From the NCBI GenBank assembly GCA_032622095.1, contig CP136067.1:41705549-41769548 (forward strand): DNA of 64,000 nucleotides, written 5' to 3'. Source of the stretch: Siphonodentalium dalli. Taxonomy: Eukaryota; Mollusca; Scaphopoda; Gadilida; Siphonodentaliidae. The translations under genes were made by a program, and so were the position numbers. The notes under the pieces were generated by a model, which saw only the letters and a list, made by a program, of their open reading frames with translations, did not search any database and had not been told where the DNA came from. Below are positions 52,901 to 60,555 of the stretch, piece by piece; position 1 is the stretch's first letter; each line of letters starts with the position of its first letter.

Positions 52901-55900
52901 TACGACTAGACTAAGGACTAAAACGTGAAATTACGACAAGTATGGCAATTCAAATGAACACAACATTAACTGTGGGGTTATAAATGTGATAGCTAAAGCC
53001 TTTGTGACTTTATGTCTTAAAGGGAGGGGGCTCGATTCGCGTGTTTTAGATGGGTCGAAAATAGTATTGTTCAATATAAGAAGCTGACAGGAAATACATA
53101 TTTTAGACAATAGATGCAGTTAGTAGATATGTGCGTGTTTTCATCTAACTCTTATACTATTACACACATGCATTAAATTGATCTCTTAAGGGTTTTTTTA
53201 TATTGATTGAAATTGCCATCTGTACTCAGCTATCAGGTATGCCCCAAACAATCAGCATACCTGTATGTGTGTAGGCCTACTGACTACTGGATATACCAGT
53301 ATGGCAATGACTGTACTGCATGTTTGTCTCAGATGAAATAGGATATTTAAAGATTTAATTAATCAAGCAGCAAACAAAAAAGATAAAATACTTATAAATA
53401 GGTCTGGTAATTCCCAATTATAGCTATAATAGCCTCATGTTGCTACTGTAGCTACATATGGCTATTGGTGATGGGTGAATCTGGTTGAAGAGAAATAACT
53501 CAATCCAACAAACAATCGTTGAAATATACAATAACCTGATTTGATTATTCTTAGTAAGTTAAGATAGTTTGCCATTTTCAACAAAATAGTCCAACATGGG
53601 TACTTTTTCTTGACAAGTGTGCCTAAATACAAGAATAGAAGATCACATATGGATGGATGCGAGTCCCATGTCACATAGCATAACATATTTCTAAACAGAT
53701 ACACGTGCTTAGGCATGCTTGTCTGATATTCAGAAAGCTGGTGCAACCCAAATGACACCGGCAGTCGTTTCATAAGTTGCTATAAATTAATACCCCTCAC
53801 CCTTAGTTGCAACAGCTCGCGGTAATTCTTACGCGTCATACCAATTGGTAAAAACCTTACCCAAAAAACACTATATAGAGTTACTCCCTTGGCGTGTAAT
53901 TCAACTTGCTGGCTTCCGACCGAATGCAACTTTTTGACGAAACCGCAGTGATTTACGAACCAGGAAGCGGTAACCAGAAAGCTGTTACACGGGTTTTTGA
54001 CTCGCTCTTATAAAAGTATTGTTTGGGGGTCCACGAGCCTCTCAGAGATTTTACCTCAGAATCGGGGAGTAGAATAACACATACAAGATTATATAAGATT
54101 ATATCGAAATCCGACAAACACGAAGATGTACAGAATCAACTTGATACGAATAATGTTGGCAAAGTTGTTCGGCTTTTTCGACGATCGTGTCAAAATAGTG
54201 ACAAGAAGAATCGTGTTTTACACACGACGAATTGAGCGATTAAGAAAGTGTCGGCTCTGTTGGTGAGCATCGCCCTTCAAATCTCGAGAAAATGAAAGCC
54301 AATAGTAATGGCGCAAAAGGTTATTCTGACAGTTGTCAGTAAATAGCTACTGTTGGAAAAGAATTAGGTGTAATTAATTGCAATTGCGATGAATCTGAAC
54401 TAATGACGCTAACAGTTTTCCCAGTGAATGGTGAAACGCATGTTCTTCTAAATAAAGCTGTATAGAACTCTTCATTGAAGTTCATTCCACACTTTCAAGT
54501 TGCAGAAAGTTCGCATACTAACTGGACGGTTACCAGTTTATTCTTGTATGTTCAAGGCGGTACCTTAATCTACAGTAGCAGTTAAGAGACATTTTCACTA
54601 TGTTTACCGATCAGTTAGGTCGTTTCTAAACTTTTTTCCTACTTTTTCGAAGGGAAATTACGAAACAGATGTAGATCTGTATTTTAACGATGGACCAGCT
54701 GTTCAACAGCATGTGAAAAGAGTTCCAAAACATTACCATTGCAGCTAAGTGGACAAGGTTTTATAAACATTGTTCCAGTTTACTATATACACTTAACAGT
54801 ACAACCCTTAAGCTTCAGGAGTGGACTCCAGGAGGGCATATACATCTATATATCCCTGACATGTATACATGTAGATATAACAATTTAGCCAGAATACTAT
54901 CACCAGATGATTGGGTAAGTATAATAGAGAACTTGACTCTGGAGATACGCGATTGGACACCGACAATGACCGACTGTCTCTTTTCTACTTCAGTAGAAAC
55001 AGATTACAAATCAGTATTTCCTCTCGAAATTCAAGGAGTTCAAATGGAGTTCATGTTTTGTGGATTTTAAATAAATATCAATCTTTGGTTAAGACTACAG
55101 AAATTATAACAGACACGAGAGACGTTTTAGTTTATACAGTAGTGTTCACTGGCCCTTACTCATAAGTAATATGTCAGACAGTATTTCACTATTTGGAGTT
55201 TTTGGAAGAAATGTTTTCACTTAGAAAATAGATATTCCATTCTCAGTAAAATCAAACAAAATCCAATATATAACATTAGTGACTCCAAATACCATTATAT
55301 GTGATATATTACTATTATATTTTTATCTTCAAACATTAGTTTGCATTATGGTTCACTTCTGGGTAATTAATTGTTACTTCCTGGAAACTAATGTGCTGGT
55401 AATTGTGGTAGATCTTTTTTCAGATTGCGAATTTCCGGTTTCACTTTCAATTAATTTGCTAATGTAACAGTATTTTCAAATATTAATGGTACAACAAAAG
55501 AGACATCAAACACGCTTAGTGGAACATGGGTGAACATCTGTCTATTATGCCTTGATTGGGCTTTGGATTATATGAACATTCTTGACACTAGCTTTCGGGG
55601 GTCAAAGTTCAATGCTTAAATAACAAGATGTCACCAGGTGTGATTCAGATTTATGACGGAAATATAATTGATCTTTTCACTTCTATTCAGGTTTAAGACT
55701 GTACATACAGAACCAATTTGGGGTGTGTATTCTTCTATAGTGTATTCATATTAATCAGTGCATGTTTTGTGCCGTAGCAAAACAATATTATATACATGTG
55801 TATGACTGAATAATTAATAATTAATAAAATATAGCACAAACATACTTATATATATTATATATTATATACCGGTGCCGTTAATGAGTCGATCTCTTCATCC

Positions 55901-58900
55901 ACTGGAGATACCGTACAGACAATCTTGAAATGCATGTTATGACACTGAAACATGTCACAACTTAGTATAAATGCATCAAACACAAACTGATCAGATCAGA
56001 CAACACAATTGTGAAATGTATCACATAAAAACAAGCAAAAGGGAAACACTTTAAATCTCAACTACTCAGGAAGTACATGTATGGTCACATGCTCTCACTC
56101 ACAACATAATGATCAATGCAGCACACATACAAATGTTCAGGTCGATTAGTCAAGCAGATAATTCGAGAAACAGTGTCCAGTTGAATCAACAAATAATGTT
56201 ACCCCATACTAGATCTCGTTGCAACCTACATGGACAAGAAAATGGGGTATTTATAATTTTGGCATTCAAAATCAGCAAGCTCTTCAATAGACAATGGACT
56301 ATTTGCGTATGTTTTTACTCAGAGGAGTTTTAATAAAAAAAACACTGATACATATACCGTTACCGTTTCGCCGCGTACACACCAATGACATTTTGCCACA
56401 AAATCTATTTCTGTAGGGGGATTAATTTTCATGTTTCTGAACTGTCCAAATGTGATAAAAGTTGGGCAGATTACCATATGTATGTCATCCTTCATAACTT
56501 GTAGCCGGTTGCAGAGCGAACTGTGGCGAGTTTTGACAGTATCTATATATTTGCTCCATGTTGACAGCCATCGTGGACCAAAAGTTAATATTTGTCATGT
56601 TGATATTGAGCGCCCCAGCGTAATATCTGCTCTCCCTTACTGTCTCAAATCTGATCATTTCCTCTTTTAAAACATTGCCAGAATACCACACGCGATTTTT
56701 GTTATATTTCATAGTGATTTGTCGAAAGCCAAATTTTTGAGGGGTTAAGAGGATTTGGGACACAATGGATAACACAATTCTTTTCCGAAGTGATGTTTGG
56801 ACATGTGCAATGAAATATTAAGCCAAAACATGTCACAATTAACAACTGATTTGATTAGACGATCTTAATACTCAAATGCGACATCATATATATTAATTAA
56901 CCAATAATTATTTATAGAGATTCTAAGCGTGCGATAGCGTATCCTCAATTTCACAATGGATGCATGCACATTCCAGTTCCGTCTGTATATATTCATAAGT
57001 CTAGATATGGAAAAGTGATGGCGTCAAAGGATGTGATTTGAATTATTTTTTTAATATTGACCTTCCAATTGATTTTGCGTTTCAATGTATATATGTAACA
57101 AATGATGTGTGACGTCACACAATCTGACTGGTTAAGCGCAGCCTGTGTGTAATTATACATGTAAGTGTTTGCGGCCTTATCTTACATGTATATATATATG
57201 GATTGTTTGGATTCGTACCTGCACTTGTGTCTGGTTGTTGCGATACATGATGAATTCCCCACCTAGCTGCATGTCATACCGTTGTCTGAAAGCCAACATT
57301 TGTAGATTATAATTCCCATTCGAACTCAATATTCTTCATATCCATGTACTAATGTGTAATCATAACACATATATATAACACTTTGTAGATATATATAAGT
57401 ATAAGTTTTCTGATAGTTTGGAAAGGTATTCCACTATATTGTAATTCTATTGGAACATAGAGTTAATATGTGCTTCATTATATATTGTTGAATTAAATGC
57501 TCCTTAGCTCTGAAGGCGGATGCGTGTGCTGTAGAAACGATTGTTACAGATATTACTGAACATTAATTTAAGACAGCCTCGCAATAAGCCACTTCTAATG
57601 ATCTTCGGGTATTCTAACTAAAACCCCTGTCACACTCCGCTGCGATCAAGCCTTCGCTTCCATTGCGCTGCAAAGGTATCAAAGTGCCAAGCTAAACACG
57701 TTAAGGTCTCCAAGAACCGATTGGTGACGCATTGGACACTGGCTAAGACGGGAGAGGGTCTCTGTGGTCTCTCATGAGCGCCAGAGTGCCGCAGAGGTTC
57801 GGCGTGCTGACCAGGGCGCAGTACTGTCGCCGTGGCAGCGCACAGTGAGCGATGTGCATGAGCACAACAAGGATGCATACACGCCACTCGTTGCCGGACA
57901 TATAAAGCAAAAACTCAATATTGTCCTCTGCGACTGCAGTATGCTTAATCCCAAAGTATACCGTGTATACATGTACTACATGTAATACAGGCATACACAA
58001 CCATGGAACTGGCGCTGTCGGCCTCCATATGTCATGCCATTTAAAAATAAAAAGGGCACAATATTATTCCGATCTATTTCATCACGCTGTTCCCTGATTA
58101 AATTCCGTGTTATCACTATCATGCTATATTTTATCTCACGTGACTATCTAAGCCTTATCCACGCTTGGGATTGGTTGATTGACATTCACTATTATCGATA
58201 TTGTCGTCCGCGAAGCCATAGTGGGCCTCCTAATTTTAGCACACCCACTATCGCTTGGAAAATCCAGAAATCTATTTTCAGCATGCCCACTATTCCGGGG
58301 AGGTAATTCGAAAGTCATCTCCGCCTCGCTGCAAAAGTTCAACATGTTTTTATCCAAAATGTATTTGTAATCGACAACTAGAGCACAATAAATGATCGTA
58401 AGCAAATTCTTTATGTTATTTGTGATGTTTGATGTGGCGATTTATCATGTTCCTTTCTCCGCTGATCACAATATCGCTTCGATATGTTTGTCTATTTCCT
58501 TAGTTCGCGCAATTAAATTTTCTGAACGAATCTTCAATTTGTTTTCGGTAAAAAAAAGTATTGTTTTGAACTGATGTCATTGTTTAACAACAACATCAAC
58601 AACAACGAAGTCTGCTTTCTATTGTTAATAATTGCCGGGGAAGAAAATTTAAGATTTGCCCAATTAGAAGCCGGGCAATTTAGTGAACAAAATTAGACAA
58701 GCAAAAAAAAAAAACAACAACAAAACTTTGCACTGAGAATATTGAAATCGTTCTGCAATGAAAAGAGAATACATGGGATATCGTAAGCAAATTCTTTATG
58801 TTATTTGTGATGTTTTACCCATGTTTGATGTTGCGATTTATCATGTTCCTTTCTCCGCTGATCACAATATCGCTTCGATATGTTTGTCTATTTTCTTAGT

Positions 58901-60335
58901 TCGCGCTATTAAATTTTCTGAACGAATCTTCAGTTTGTTTTCGGTAAAAAAAAGTATTGTTTTGAACTGATGTCATTGTTTGACAACAACATGAACAACA
59001 ACGACGTCTGCTTTCCATTGTTAATAATTGCCGGGAAAGAAAATTTAAGATTTCCCAATCAGAAGCCGGGTAATTAGTGAACAAAATTAGACAAGCAAAA
59101 AAAAAACAACAACAACAACAAAACTTTGCACTGAAAATATTGAAATCGTTCTGCAATGAAAAGGGAATACATGGGAATATAGATGGTTGTGAATTGTTTG
59201 ACATTATGGGTCCTGGGCCAGAATGAAAAACGTTCGATAAAATATAATAAATATTGCACGACTTGTCGGTGACTATGCCAAAATAGTGGTCCTCGGTGGA
59301 GAAATAGTCCCATCGCCTCCGGCTCGGGGACTATTCCTCCCCTCGGACCACTATGTTGGCATAGTCACCTCCAATCCGTGCAATATTTATATAATAGTGG
59401 AAAAGTGAATCGAAACATATGCTCAATTTAAATTATGACTATCCGAGCGATGTAGGAACATGGAACATGGACAACTAGTCTGTTGTGGATTGTTGGGTAT
59501 ATTCCCACAATCTAAAATTTCAAACTACACGTATGACTGGAGCACATTTATACTTTCCGCGCCCACGCAGAGAACGTTTTGCAAACGTACTGAGAACATA
59601 CTAGCTACGAAAACGTGATAAGCGGGATAGGAGCATGCCTTGTTTTGAAAGTTTGACAATTTTGGACAGTTTTCCGCGCTCCTCCTGCGTGTTACTCATA
59701 TTTGGATACTTTTTCAGCGCAATGTTAGCGCCGGTCTGATTGCAGCGGAGTGTGACAGGTGTGTTACGTCTTAATATACCGATAAGTCAAAAGTGTGCAT
59801 ACGAACATATCAACCAATCTATGTTAGCCTGTGTACATTTTGAGTAAGCAACTAATGTCTTTTTGACAAATTCGCTGCTCGATTGAATGTGATGAGTTGA
59901 TACTCTTGCAAGACGGAACGAATTTCAGCAACCAATACTAAGTTTATTTAAAGGGGTACTATGCACTAAATCGAACCGTTTACGGGACCATCTCATTTTA
60001 GACTCAACAGAATATATGAAACAAATGAATGAATTTGAGTAATGGATTAGAACAGAACACATTCACGTGTTCTATGAACGATGTAAACAAAATGATAATT
60101 ATAATGAAATTGGATTTTCATTATAGTTTTTTTGCATATATTTTGTTGATTATAATAGGAGATGTTCCCATAACTGGCCACATTTAGTGTACAGTCCCCC
60201 TTTAAGTGATGTATGTTTCATCGGGACAAGTTGTCTACATTACTGAACTAACCCGTTGAATGTCTGCATGTGGGGATCATTGAGAGAATAACAAAAAACA
60301 TGCAAATTCTTGTACTCCTCGTCTTGGATGTTCAC
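22339..60335 (-). CDS. VWDE: VWDE-like single-pass membrane protein gene, 12 exons, 5' and 3' ends not found
   Basis: The listed exons join with matching phases at every junction and yield about 628 codons. In order, the protein has: the start of a vWD domain (SLNDPHMQTFNG, then GGEFIMYR), the CNCGLAIRVR strand, the vWD core (NVDGLCGNFNG), a Cys-rich and charged region with an RYRR furin-like motif, the VWDE-type 'W-C-C-C' linker (ENWTEETARIHCEEA), an EGF-like module split over two exons (CDGDCSGHGSC / CTCDPGYIGSDC), a CDTTERPCQ domain, a YGGECVVC region and a hydrophobic transmembrane segment. The order matches metazoan VWDE proteins, which are extracellular vWD/EGF proteins of poorly known function. 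Introns total more than 95% of the span and are full of transposons. The initiator, signal peptide and cytoplasmic tail are outside the recognised exons. An additional exon between 32888 and 22712 is possible. Confidence 0.8.
22662..22712 (-). CDS. VWDE: VWDE-like exon 11: juxtamembrane
   Basis: A 51-bp exon between TGTTTCAG and GAAG|GTATGT. It encodes TCTDLDSDVEQQKIDE, an acidic stalk just before the transmembrane exon. The phase-1 entry matches exon 10, though another phase 1-1 exon could intervene. Confidence 0.6.
23714..23776. repeat. ATGTATTCTCTTATA-type palindrome, copy 2
   Basis: Arms of about 26 bp, 'AATGTATTCTCTTATATAGG' plus CGAG and the complement, around a short centre. It is a member of the family at 17490-17552. 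Confidence 0.6.
23854..25382. mobile_element. piggyBac-like non-autonomous element flanked by TTAA
   Basis: The left end TTAA|CCCTTTGAAACC (TTAA at 23850-23853) and the right end GGGTTCAAAGGG|TTAA (TTAA at 25383-25386) give a TTAA target duplication and CCCTTTG inverted ends, diagnostic of the piggyBac superfamily. Just inside the left end are two 'CGACTGGCCGC' repeats, each with its complement 'GCGGCCAG' nearby. The interior has diverged internal repeats (blocks around 'GTTACCA' and 'TTAGCAACC') but no transposase. It sits in the last large VWDE intron. Confidence 0.75.
26100..26235. repeat. GATTCG-rich low-complexity tract
   Basis: Repeated GATTCGATTCGG-like hexamers within about 90 bp. 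No coding frame is supported. Confidence 0.45.
26315..28583. mobile_element. CCCCTGTCACACTC-family composite element, copy A
   Basis: The ends are CCCCTGTCACACTC in inverted orientation. The interior is itself largely palindromic. About 26640-27010 is the reverse complement of about 28140-28583, and about 26510-26580 (with a TATAAATA box) is the reverse complement of about 27620-27690. Each long arm carries a 32-bp perfect palindrome (26816-26847; 28385-28416). A second member lies at 57624-59761. It has no transposase, and superfamily and target duplication are unresolved. Open frames in the arms mirror each other and are non-coding. Confidence 0.65.
26553..26560 (+). promoter_or_regulatory. 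TATAAATA box inside repeat family
   Basis: 'GGAGAGTATAAATAGCGCC' is conserved in inverted orientation at 27633-27640, and a similar box occurs at about 59545. It may be a relic of the parental element's promoter. No transcript start is known. Confidence 0.35.
28844..28877 (+). promoter_or_regulatory. Outer left GTAAC/GGAC motif pair
   Basis: GTAACGAGGACCCG (28844-28857) and GTAACAAAGGACGCG (28863-28877) lie in the left inverted end, about 30 bp upstream of the start codon of the plus-strand zinc-finger gene. They are candidate binding sites for a transposase or transcription factor. Confidence 0.5.
28905..29859 (+). CDS. Small single-C2H2 zinc-finger protein, two coding exons
   Basis: Coding exon 1 is 28905-28914 (ATGAGTTCAG, then donor GTAGGT). 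Coding exon 2 is 29681-29859 (acceptor CATTTGCAG). The phase-1 junction completes an Asp codon and gives a 62-residue protein starting MSSDGEILVPIEGEF. Residues about 36-56 are one C2H2 finger, CNECGKKYKKLQSLRHHSLSH (Cys-X2-Cys-X12-His-X3-His). The N-terminal part is acidic, and no other domain is visible. A lone finger suggests nucleic-acid or protein binding, but the function is unknown. The gene starts just inside the left inverted end and its stop lies 15 bp from the stop of a convergent zinc-finger gene. The splice model is an inference from consensus sites. Confidence 0.65.
29264..29331 (+). promoter_or_regulatory. Inner left GTAAC/GGAC motif cluster
   Basis: Three motif copies in 68 bp: GTAACGAGGACCCG, GTAACTGGACGCG and GTAACGACGGACGCG. 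They lie in the intron of the plus-strand zinc-finger gene and mirror the cluster at 30950-31018. Confidence 0.5.
29875..30423 (-). CDS. C2H2 zinc-finger protein with Asn/Ser/Thr-rich tail
   Basis: A 182-residue frame starts MDEITPTPFRCYTC. Residues about 11-32 form a C2H2 finger, CYTC-X12-H-X4-H. The rest is low-complexity, rich in Asn, Thr, Asp and Ser, with a basic patch (KNAIKKRK) near residue 85 that could act as a nuclear localisation signal. The ATG lies 2 bp after a strong acceptor (TCTCTTATTCTACAG). An upstream non-coding exon is likely, and a good donor (CG|GTGAGTAAATG) lies at 32597-32598 near the right inverted end. An ATG in that putative exon (32632) is out of frame with this protein. 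The gene converges on the plus-strand zinc-finger gene. Function unknown. Confidence 0.65.
   Translation of the reverse strand: MDEITPTPFRCYTCKLPFTTLADTVEHATTSHPSTELNYVKLNLNNTTGKLGYQIISHPGIIPSDNSKEIIVSSDNNIILRHKNAIKKRKITTNKQEHQYEMNNIYNHDTTNDSTHSNIDNTIRHAHCNSCNSDIADITDTNSDNNTSLDKEPESLDFDTFRVQLNKVLPTFYRRLTECGHT
30950..31018 (-). promoter_or_regulatory. Inner right GTAAC/GGAC motif cluster
   Basis: On the minus strand it reads GTAACGAGGACCCG, GTAACGTTGGACGCG and GTAACGGCGGATGCG. It mirrors the inner left cluster in position and order and lies within the putative intron of the minus-strand zinc-finger gene. Confidence 0.5.
31215..32460 (+). repeat. Dispersed-repeat block with internal 150-bp duplication
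   Basis: It begins ACTAGCAGGTTAGCCCGCCA and ends in a CA/TA microsatellite. About 31385-31510 and 31535-31660 are near-identical (shared 'TTTCTGGCGGAAAAATTTAC'). A sentence-like motif 'AGTTTGAGCTCAATCGG' recurs three times (about 31907, 31975 and 32393). It resembles the non-coding 3' part of a retroposon, but the family is not identified. It lies within the zinc-finger element. Confidence 0.5.
32597..32632 (-). other. Putative first-exon segment and splice donor inside right inverted end
   Basis: On the minus strand, ATGAAGAAAATTTCGCGG leads to ACGAAATCG|GTGAGTAAATG, a consensus donor. The position relative to the right end is the mirror image of coding exon 1 of the plus-strand zinc-finger gene. 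The sequences beyond the shared ends differ, so the two first exons are not copies of each other. Confidence 0.4.
32641..32674 (-). promoter_or_regulatory. Outer right GTAAC/GGAC motif pair
   Basis: An inverted copy of the outer left pair, identical in sequence and spacing, upstream of the putative first exon of the minus-strand zinc-finger gene. Confidence 0.5.
32888..33131 (-). CDS. VWDE: VWDE-like exon 10
   Basis: A 244-bp exon between TTCGATTAG and ACAT|GTATGTT. It encodes VTYSSSVDTGEDLESYATRR, then VVCKLPSRRRMRS, ISLSYDGEHYSAEYKM and VIYGGECVVC. The Cys pattern and the 'C-K-L-P ... S-Y-D ... V-I-Y ... C-x-x-C' layout are those of the VWDE region after the CDTTxRPC domain. It has phase-0 entry and phase-1 exit. 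Its proximity to the right end of the zinc-finger element (about 200 bp) is notable. Confidence 0.75.
33140..35040. other. Intron 9 of the VWDE-like gene, partly surveyed
   Basis: AT-rich sequence. An imperfect hairpin at about 34829-34912 has arms of about 35 bp ('AGAATCGCCTCATTATGAGT' and its near complement). No other gene is supported. Confidence 0.5.
35048..35235 (-). CDS. VWDE: VWDE-like exon 9: EGF second half and CDTT domain
   Basis: A 188-bp exon after TTATTTTGCAG, ending AAG|GTTGGT. It encodes KCTCDPGYIGSDCSG (the C-terminal half of an EGF-like module) and then GDTCDTTERPCQSFQLYVEW. The CDTTxRPC signature immediately after EGF is characteristic of VWDE. Phase 1 in, phase 0 out. Confidence 0.85.
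35798..35932. mobile_element. Foldback with 57-bp arms
   Basis: The arms 35798-35854 and 35876-35932 are reverse complements with about five mismatches, starting CAACGAATTATGTTGGGATA. The loop is 21 bp. It lies in intron 8 of the VWDE-like gene. Probable MITE. Confidence 0.65.
36148..36334 (-). CDS. VWDE: VWDE-like exon 8: linker and EGF first half
   Basis: A 187-bp exon between CTTCTCAG and GGGAG|GTAAGG. It encodes LTDGTDWTQTHISSLQTTCA and ends VCDGDCSGHGSCAG. The last part is the first half of an EGF-like module completed by exon 9. Phase 0 in, phase 1 out, matching its neighbours exactly. Confidence 0.85.
37201..37356 (-). CDS. VWDE: VWDE-like exon 7
   Basis: 156 bp, 52 codons, phase 0-0, ending ATTCAG|GTGAGT. 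It encodes FPVPEWENWTEETARIHCEE and then CEEYAG and IETCIMDIQ. The 'WTEExAxxxC ... C ... xxxCxxDIQ' layout matches VWDE proteins after the vWD domain. The acceptor (CATTCGTAG) has a weak pyrimidine tract but is the only one that keeps the frame open. Confidence 0.8.
38640..38660. repeat. Poly-G tract
   Basis: A run of about 12 G within 'CTGGGG...GGTGGCGGGG', located in an intron. Confidence 0.6.
39226..39544 (-). CDS. VWDE: VWDE-like exon 6 with furin-like site
   Basis: A 319-bp exon after TATTTTTCACAG, ending GTTCAG|GTAAGA. It encodes VNTSSDSLFGSSVMLSTSYS, then WCKCATVAPKDAWWKP, EEFVKGSCASDRYRRD and an acidic stretch. With exon 5 it reads WRVNTSSDSLF, the canonical 'W-R-V ... S-L-F' that follows the vWD core in VWDE. 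The DRYRR|D sequence fits R-X-R/K-R proprotein convertase sites. This is suggestive only. Confidence 0.85.
40100..40870. repeat. Diverged direct repeats about 600 bp apart
   Basis: Blocks near 40150-40310 and 40730-40860 share 'CCAGTGGTGTCCGAT', 'TAATCAATATATCA.AATAAA' and 'GGAATTCGA'. They are intronic and of unknown family. Confidence 0.45.
40940..40986. repeat. (TA)n microsatellite
   Basis: A TA dinucleotide tract of about 45 bp in an intron. Confidence 0.85.
42650..42861 (-). CDS. VWDE: VWDE-like exon 5: vWD core
   Basis: A 212-bp exon between TCTTCCCAG and GGAG|GTATGA. It encodes VTLTTGVVVKFQLGRGIIWL and then MERDKGNVDGLCGNFNGTRE. The GLCGNFNG motif is the hallmark of the vWD fold. Phase 0 in, phase 2 out, joining exon 6 to restore WRV. 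Confidence 0.9.
43112..43171. repeat. Short inverted repeat
   Basis: 'GTCACTAGAAATCTTGACAG' plus GAAGT pairs with 'ACTTCCTGTCAATCTAGTGAC' minus a few bases. It is an intronic MITE remnant. Confidence 0.5.
44750..44965 (-). CDS. VWDE: VWDE-like exon 4: CNCG strand of vWD
   Basis: 216 bp, 72 codons, phase 0-0, acceptor ATATTTCAG and donor AAG|GTAAGC. It encodes VNMRYQLCSTGGWVTCNCGL, then AIRVRNSLFVVNMCGTGTM and FHDCDDGVFKFETNGNRFK. CNCG(L/V)A(I/V)R is diagnostic of VWDE-type vWD domains. Confidence 0.9.
45100..46040. other. Start of the large intron 3, no gene
   Basis: AT-rich sequence without supported coding or RNA features. Confidence 0.4.
46045..46310 (+). mobile_element. tRNA-derived SINE
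   Basis: Near its 5' end is a B-box-like 'GATTAGGGTTCAAATCC'. The body has 'GAAATCACTGTAAGGTTAGC' and 'GGCAATGTCG', and the 3' end reads 'AAAGCGACATTAAACACC' followed by AATCA repeats. The 3' half aligns with the minus-strand copy at 4838-5035. Transcription would be by RNA polymerase III. Confidence 0.75.
46320..48780. other. Intron 3 sequence, no gene
   Basis: AT-rich sequence. It contains a fragment (about 47540-47620, minus strand) of the 'ACGTGGC...' module seen in the 8-13 kb elements. No exon is supported. Confidence 0.45.
49800..51472 (+). repeat. Degenerate minisatellite, forward arm
   Basis: About 35 diverged units of roughly 45-50 bp, with consensus blocks 'GGTGTATATGTATACA', 'GGAGTGACTATATGG' and 'TCATGGGTGAGG'. 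The open frames across it are by-products of the repeat. Confidence 0.75.
51473..51601. repeat. Small foldback at the minisatellite inversion point
   Basis: GGTGGCTAACGCTTTCCAC (51473-51491) pairs with its near complement (51583-51601). It separates the forward minisatellite arm from the reversed arm. Confidence 0.65.
51605..52098 (-). repeat. Degenerate minisatellite, inverted arm
   Basis: Units such as 'TGACCATATAGTCA' and 'CATACATATGCACC' are the reverse complement of those in the forward arm. Confidence 0.7.
52215..55860. other. Intron 3 sequence, no gene
   Basis: AT-rich sequence. Open frames such as 53462-53773 (minus) show no domain or splice support. No bounded element was recognised. 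Confidence 0.4.
55870..55944 (-). CDS. VWDE: VWDE-like exon 3 (75 bp, tentative)
   Basis: Acceptor TGTTTCAG and donor CCG|GTATAT enclose exactly 25 codons in phase 0-0. They encode CHNMHFKIVCTVSPVDEEID and then SLTAP. It would insert a Cys pair between the FIMYR strand and the CNCG strand of the vWD domain. Skipping it also keeps the frame, so it may be alternative or a false exon. Confidence 0.5.
57219..57285 (-). CDS. VWDE: VWDE-like exon 2: early vWD strand
   Basis: A 67-bp exon between GCTTTCAG and GTGCAG|GTACGA. It encodes QRYDMQLGGEFIMYRNNQTQ and then VQ. 'GEFxxYR' is the strand that follows the DPH motif in VWDE vWD domains. Phase 2 in, completing FNG-Q with exon 1, and phase 0 out. 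Confidence 0.85.
57624..59761. mobile_element. CCCCTGTCACACTC-family element, copy B, interrupted
   Basis: The left end CCCCTGTCACACTC and right end GAGTGTGACAGGTG share flanking sequence with copy A (26315-28583). The block 'CCGATCTATTT...TATCACTATCAT' is continuous in copy A (about 27424-27480) with 'CGGAACATATGCTC'. Here it is split by the 58126-59392 foldback, so copy A is an empty-site reference for the nested insertion. Confidence 0.65.
58126..59392. mobile_element. Foldback element copy B with internal 385-bp tandem duplication
   Basis: This is the reverse-oriented relative of 15960-16871. The CACGTGA end is at the left and the 'GTGACTATGCCAAAATAGTGG' hairpin is at the right (about 59245-59392). 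A segment starting TCGTAAGCAAATTCTTTATG occurs at 58396 and again at 58781, a tandem duplication absent from copy A. No coding capacity is recognised. Confidence 0.65.
59952..60201. mobile_element. 250-bp MITE flanked by TTAA
   Basis: The ends AGGGGTACTATGCACTAAAT and AGGGGGACTGTACACTAAAT (complement) are flanked by TTAA at 59948-59951 and 60202-60205. The TTAA could be a target duplication or part of a longer TTTAA palindrome. It lies 48 bp downstream (in gene sense) of VWDE exon 1. Confidence 0.65.
60253..60335 (-). CDS. VWDE: VWDE-like exon 1 of this window: DPH motif
   Basis: An 83-bp exon between TTCTATTCCAG and AACGG|GTTAGT. It encodes VNIQDEEYKNLHVFCYSLND and then PHMQTFNG. The (N/G)DPHxxTF(D/N)G motif starts the vWD domain. 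Phase 0 in shows that earlier exons exist. None was found before 64000. Confidence 0.85.
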
Positions 60336-60555
60336 CTGGAATAGAAAATCTGACTTTGTACACACTCAATTTGACAATCAGTTGACTGAAAGGCTCCAGA
60401 AAACTAAATAGTAGACATGTTTATCCACACGTACGTGTATGTAGTATCGTACTACAGTCACTGTTCCGTGCACATGTGATGATAACGCCCCCAGTTGGCT
60501 GCAAATCAGGAACGACAACTCTATCCGACCTATATGCAGTACTACCGTCGGTGTT

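Noticed and set aside
53462-53773. 103-residue minus-strand frame
   Set aside because: No recognisable domain and no splice support. Length is within chance for AT-rich DNA.
56485-56775. Minus-strand frame with YYAGALNINMTNINFW, considered as an extra VWDE exon
   Set aside because: A possible donor (ACA|GTAAGG) exists, but no acceptor keeps phase with the neighbouring exons, and the order would conflict with the vWD domain.
16562-58405. Shared peptide (LTIIYCALVVD...FCSEAEMTF) in the two foldback copies, considered as a conserved small protein
   Set aside because: Conservation follows from the DNA copies. The frame includes part of the inverted repeat, and changes do not look biased to synonymous sites on inspection.
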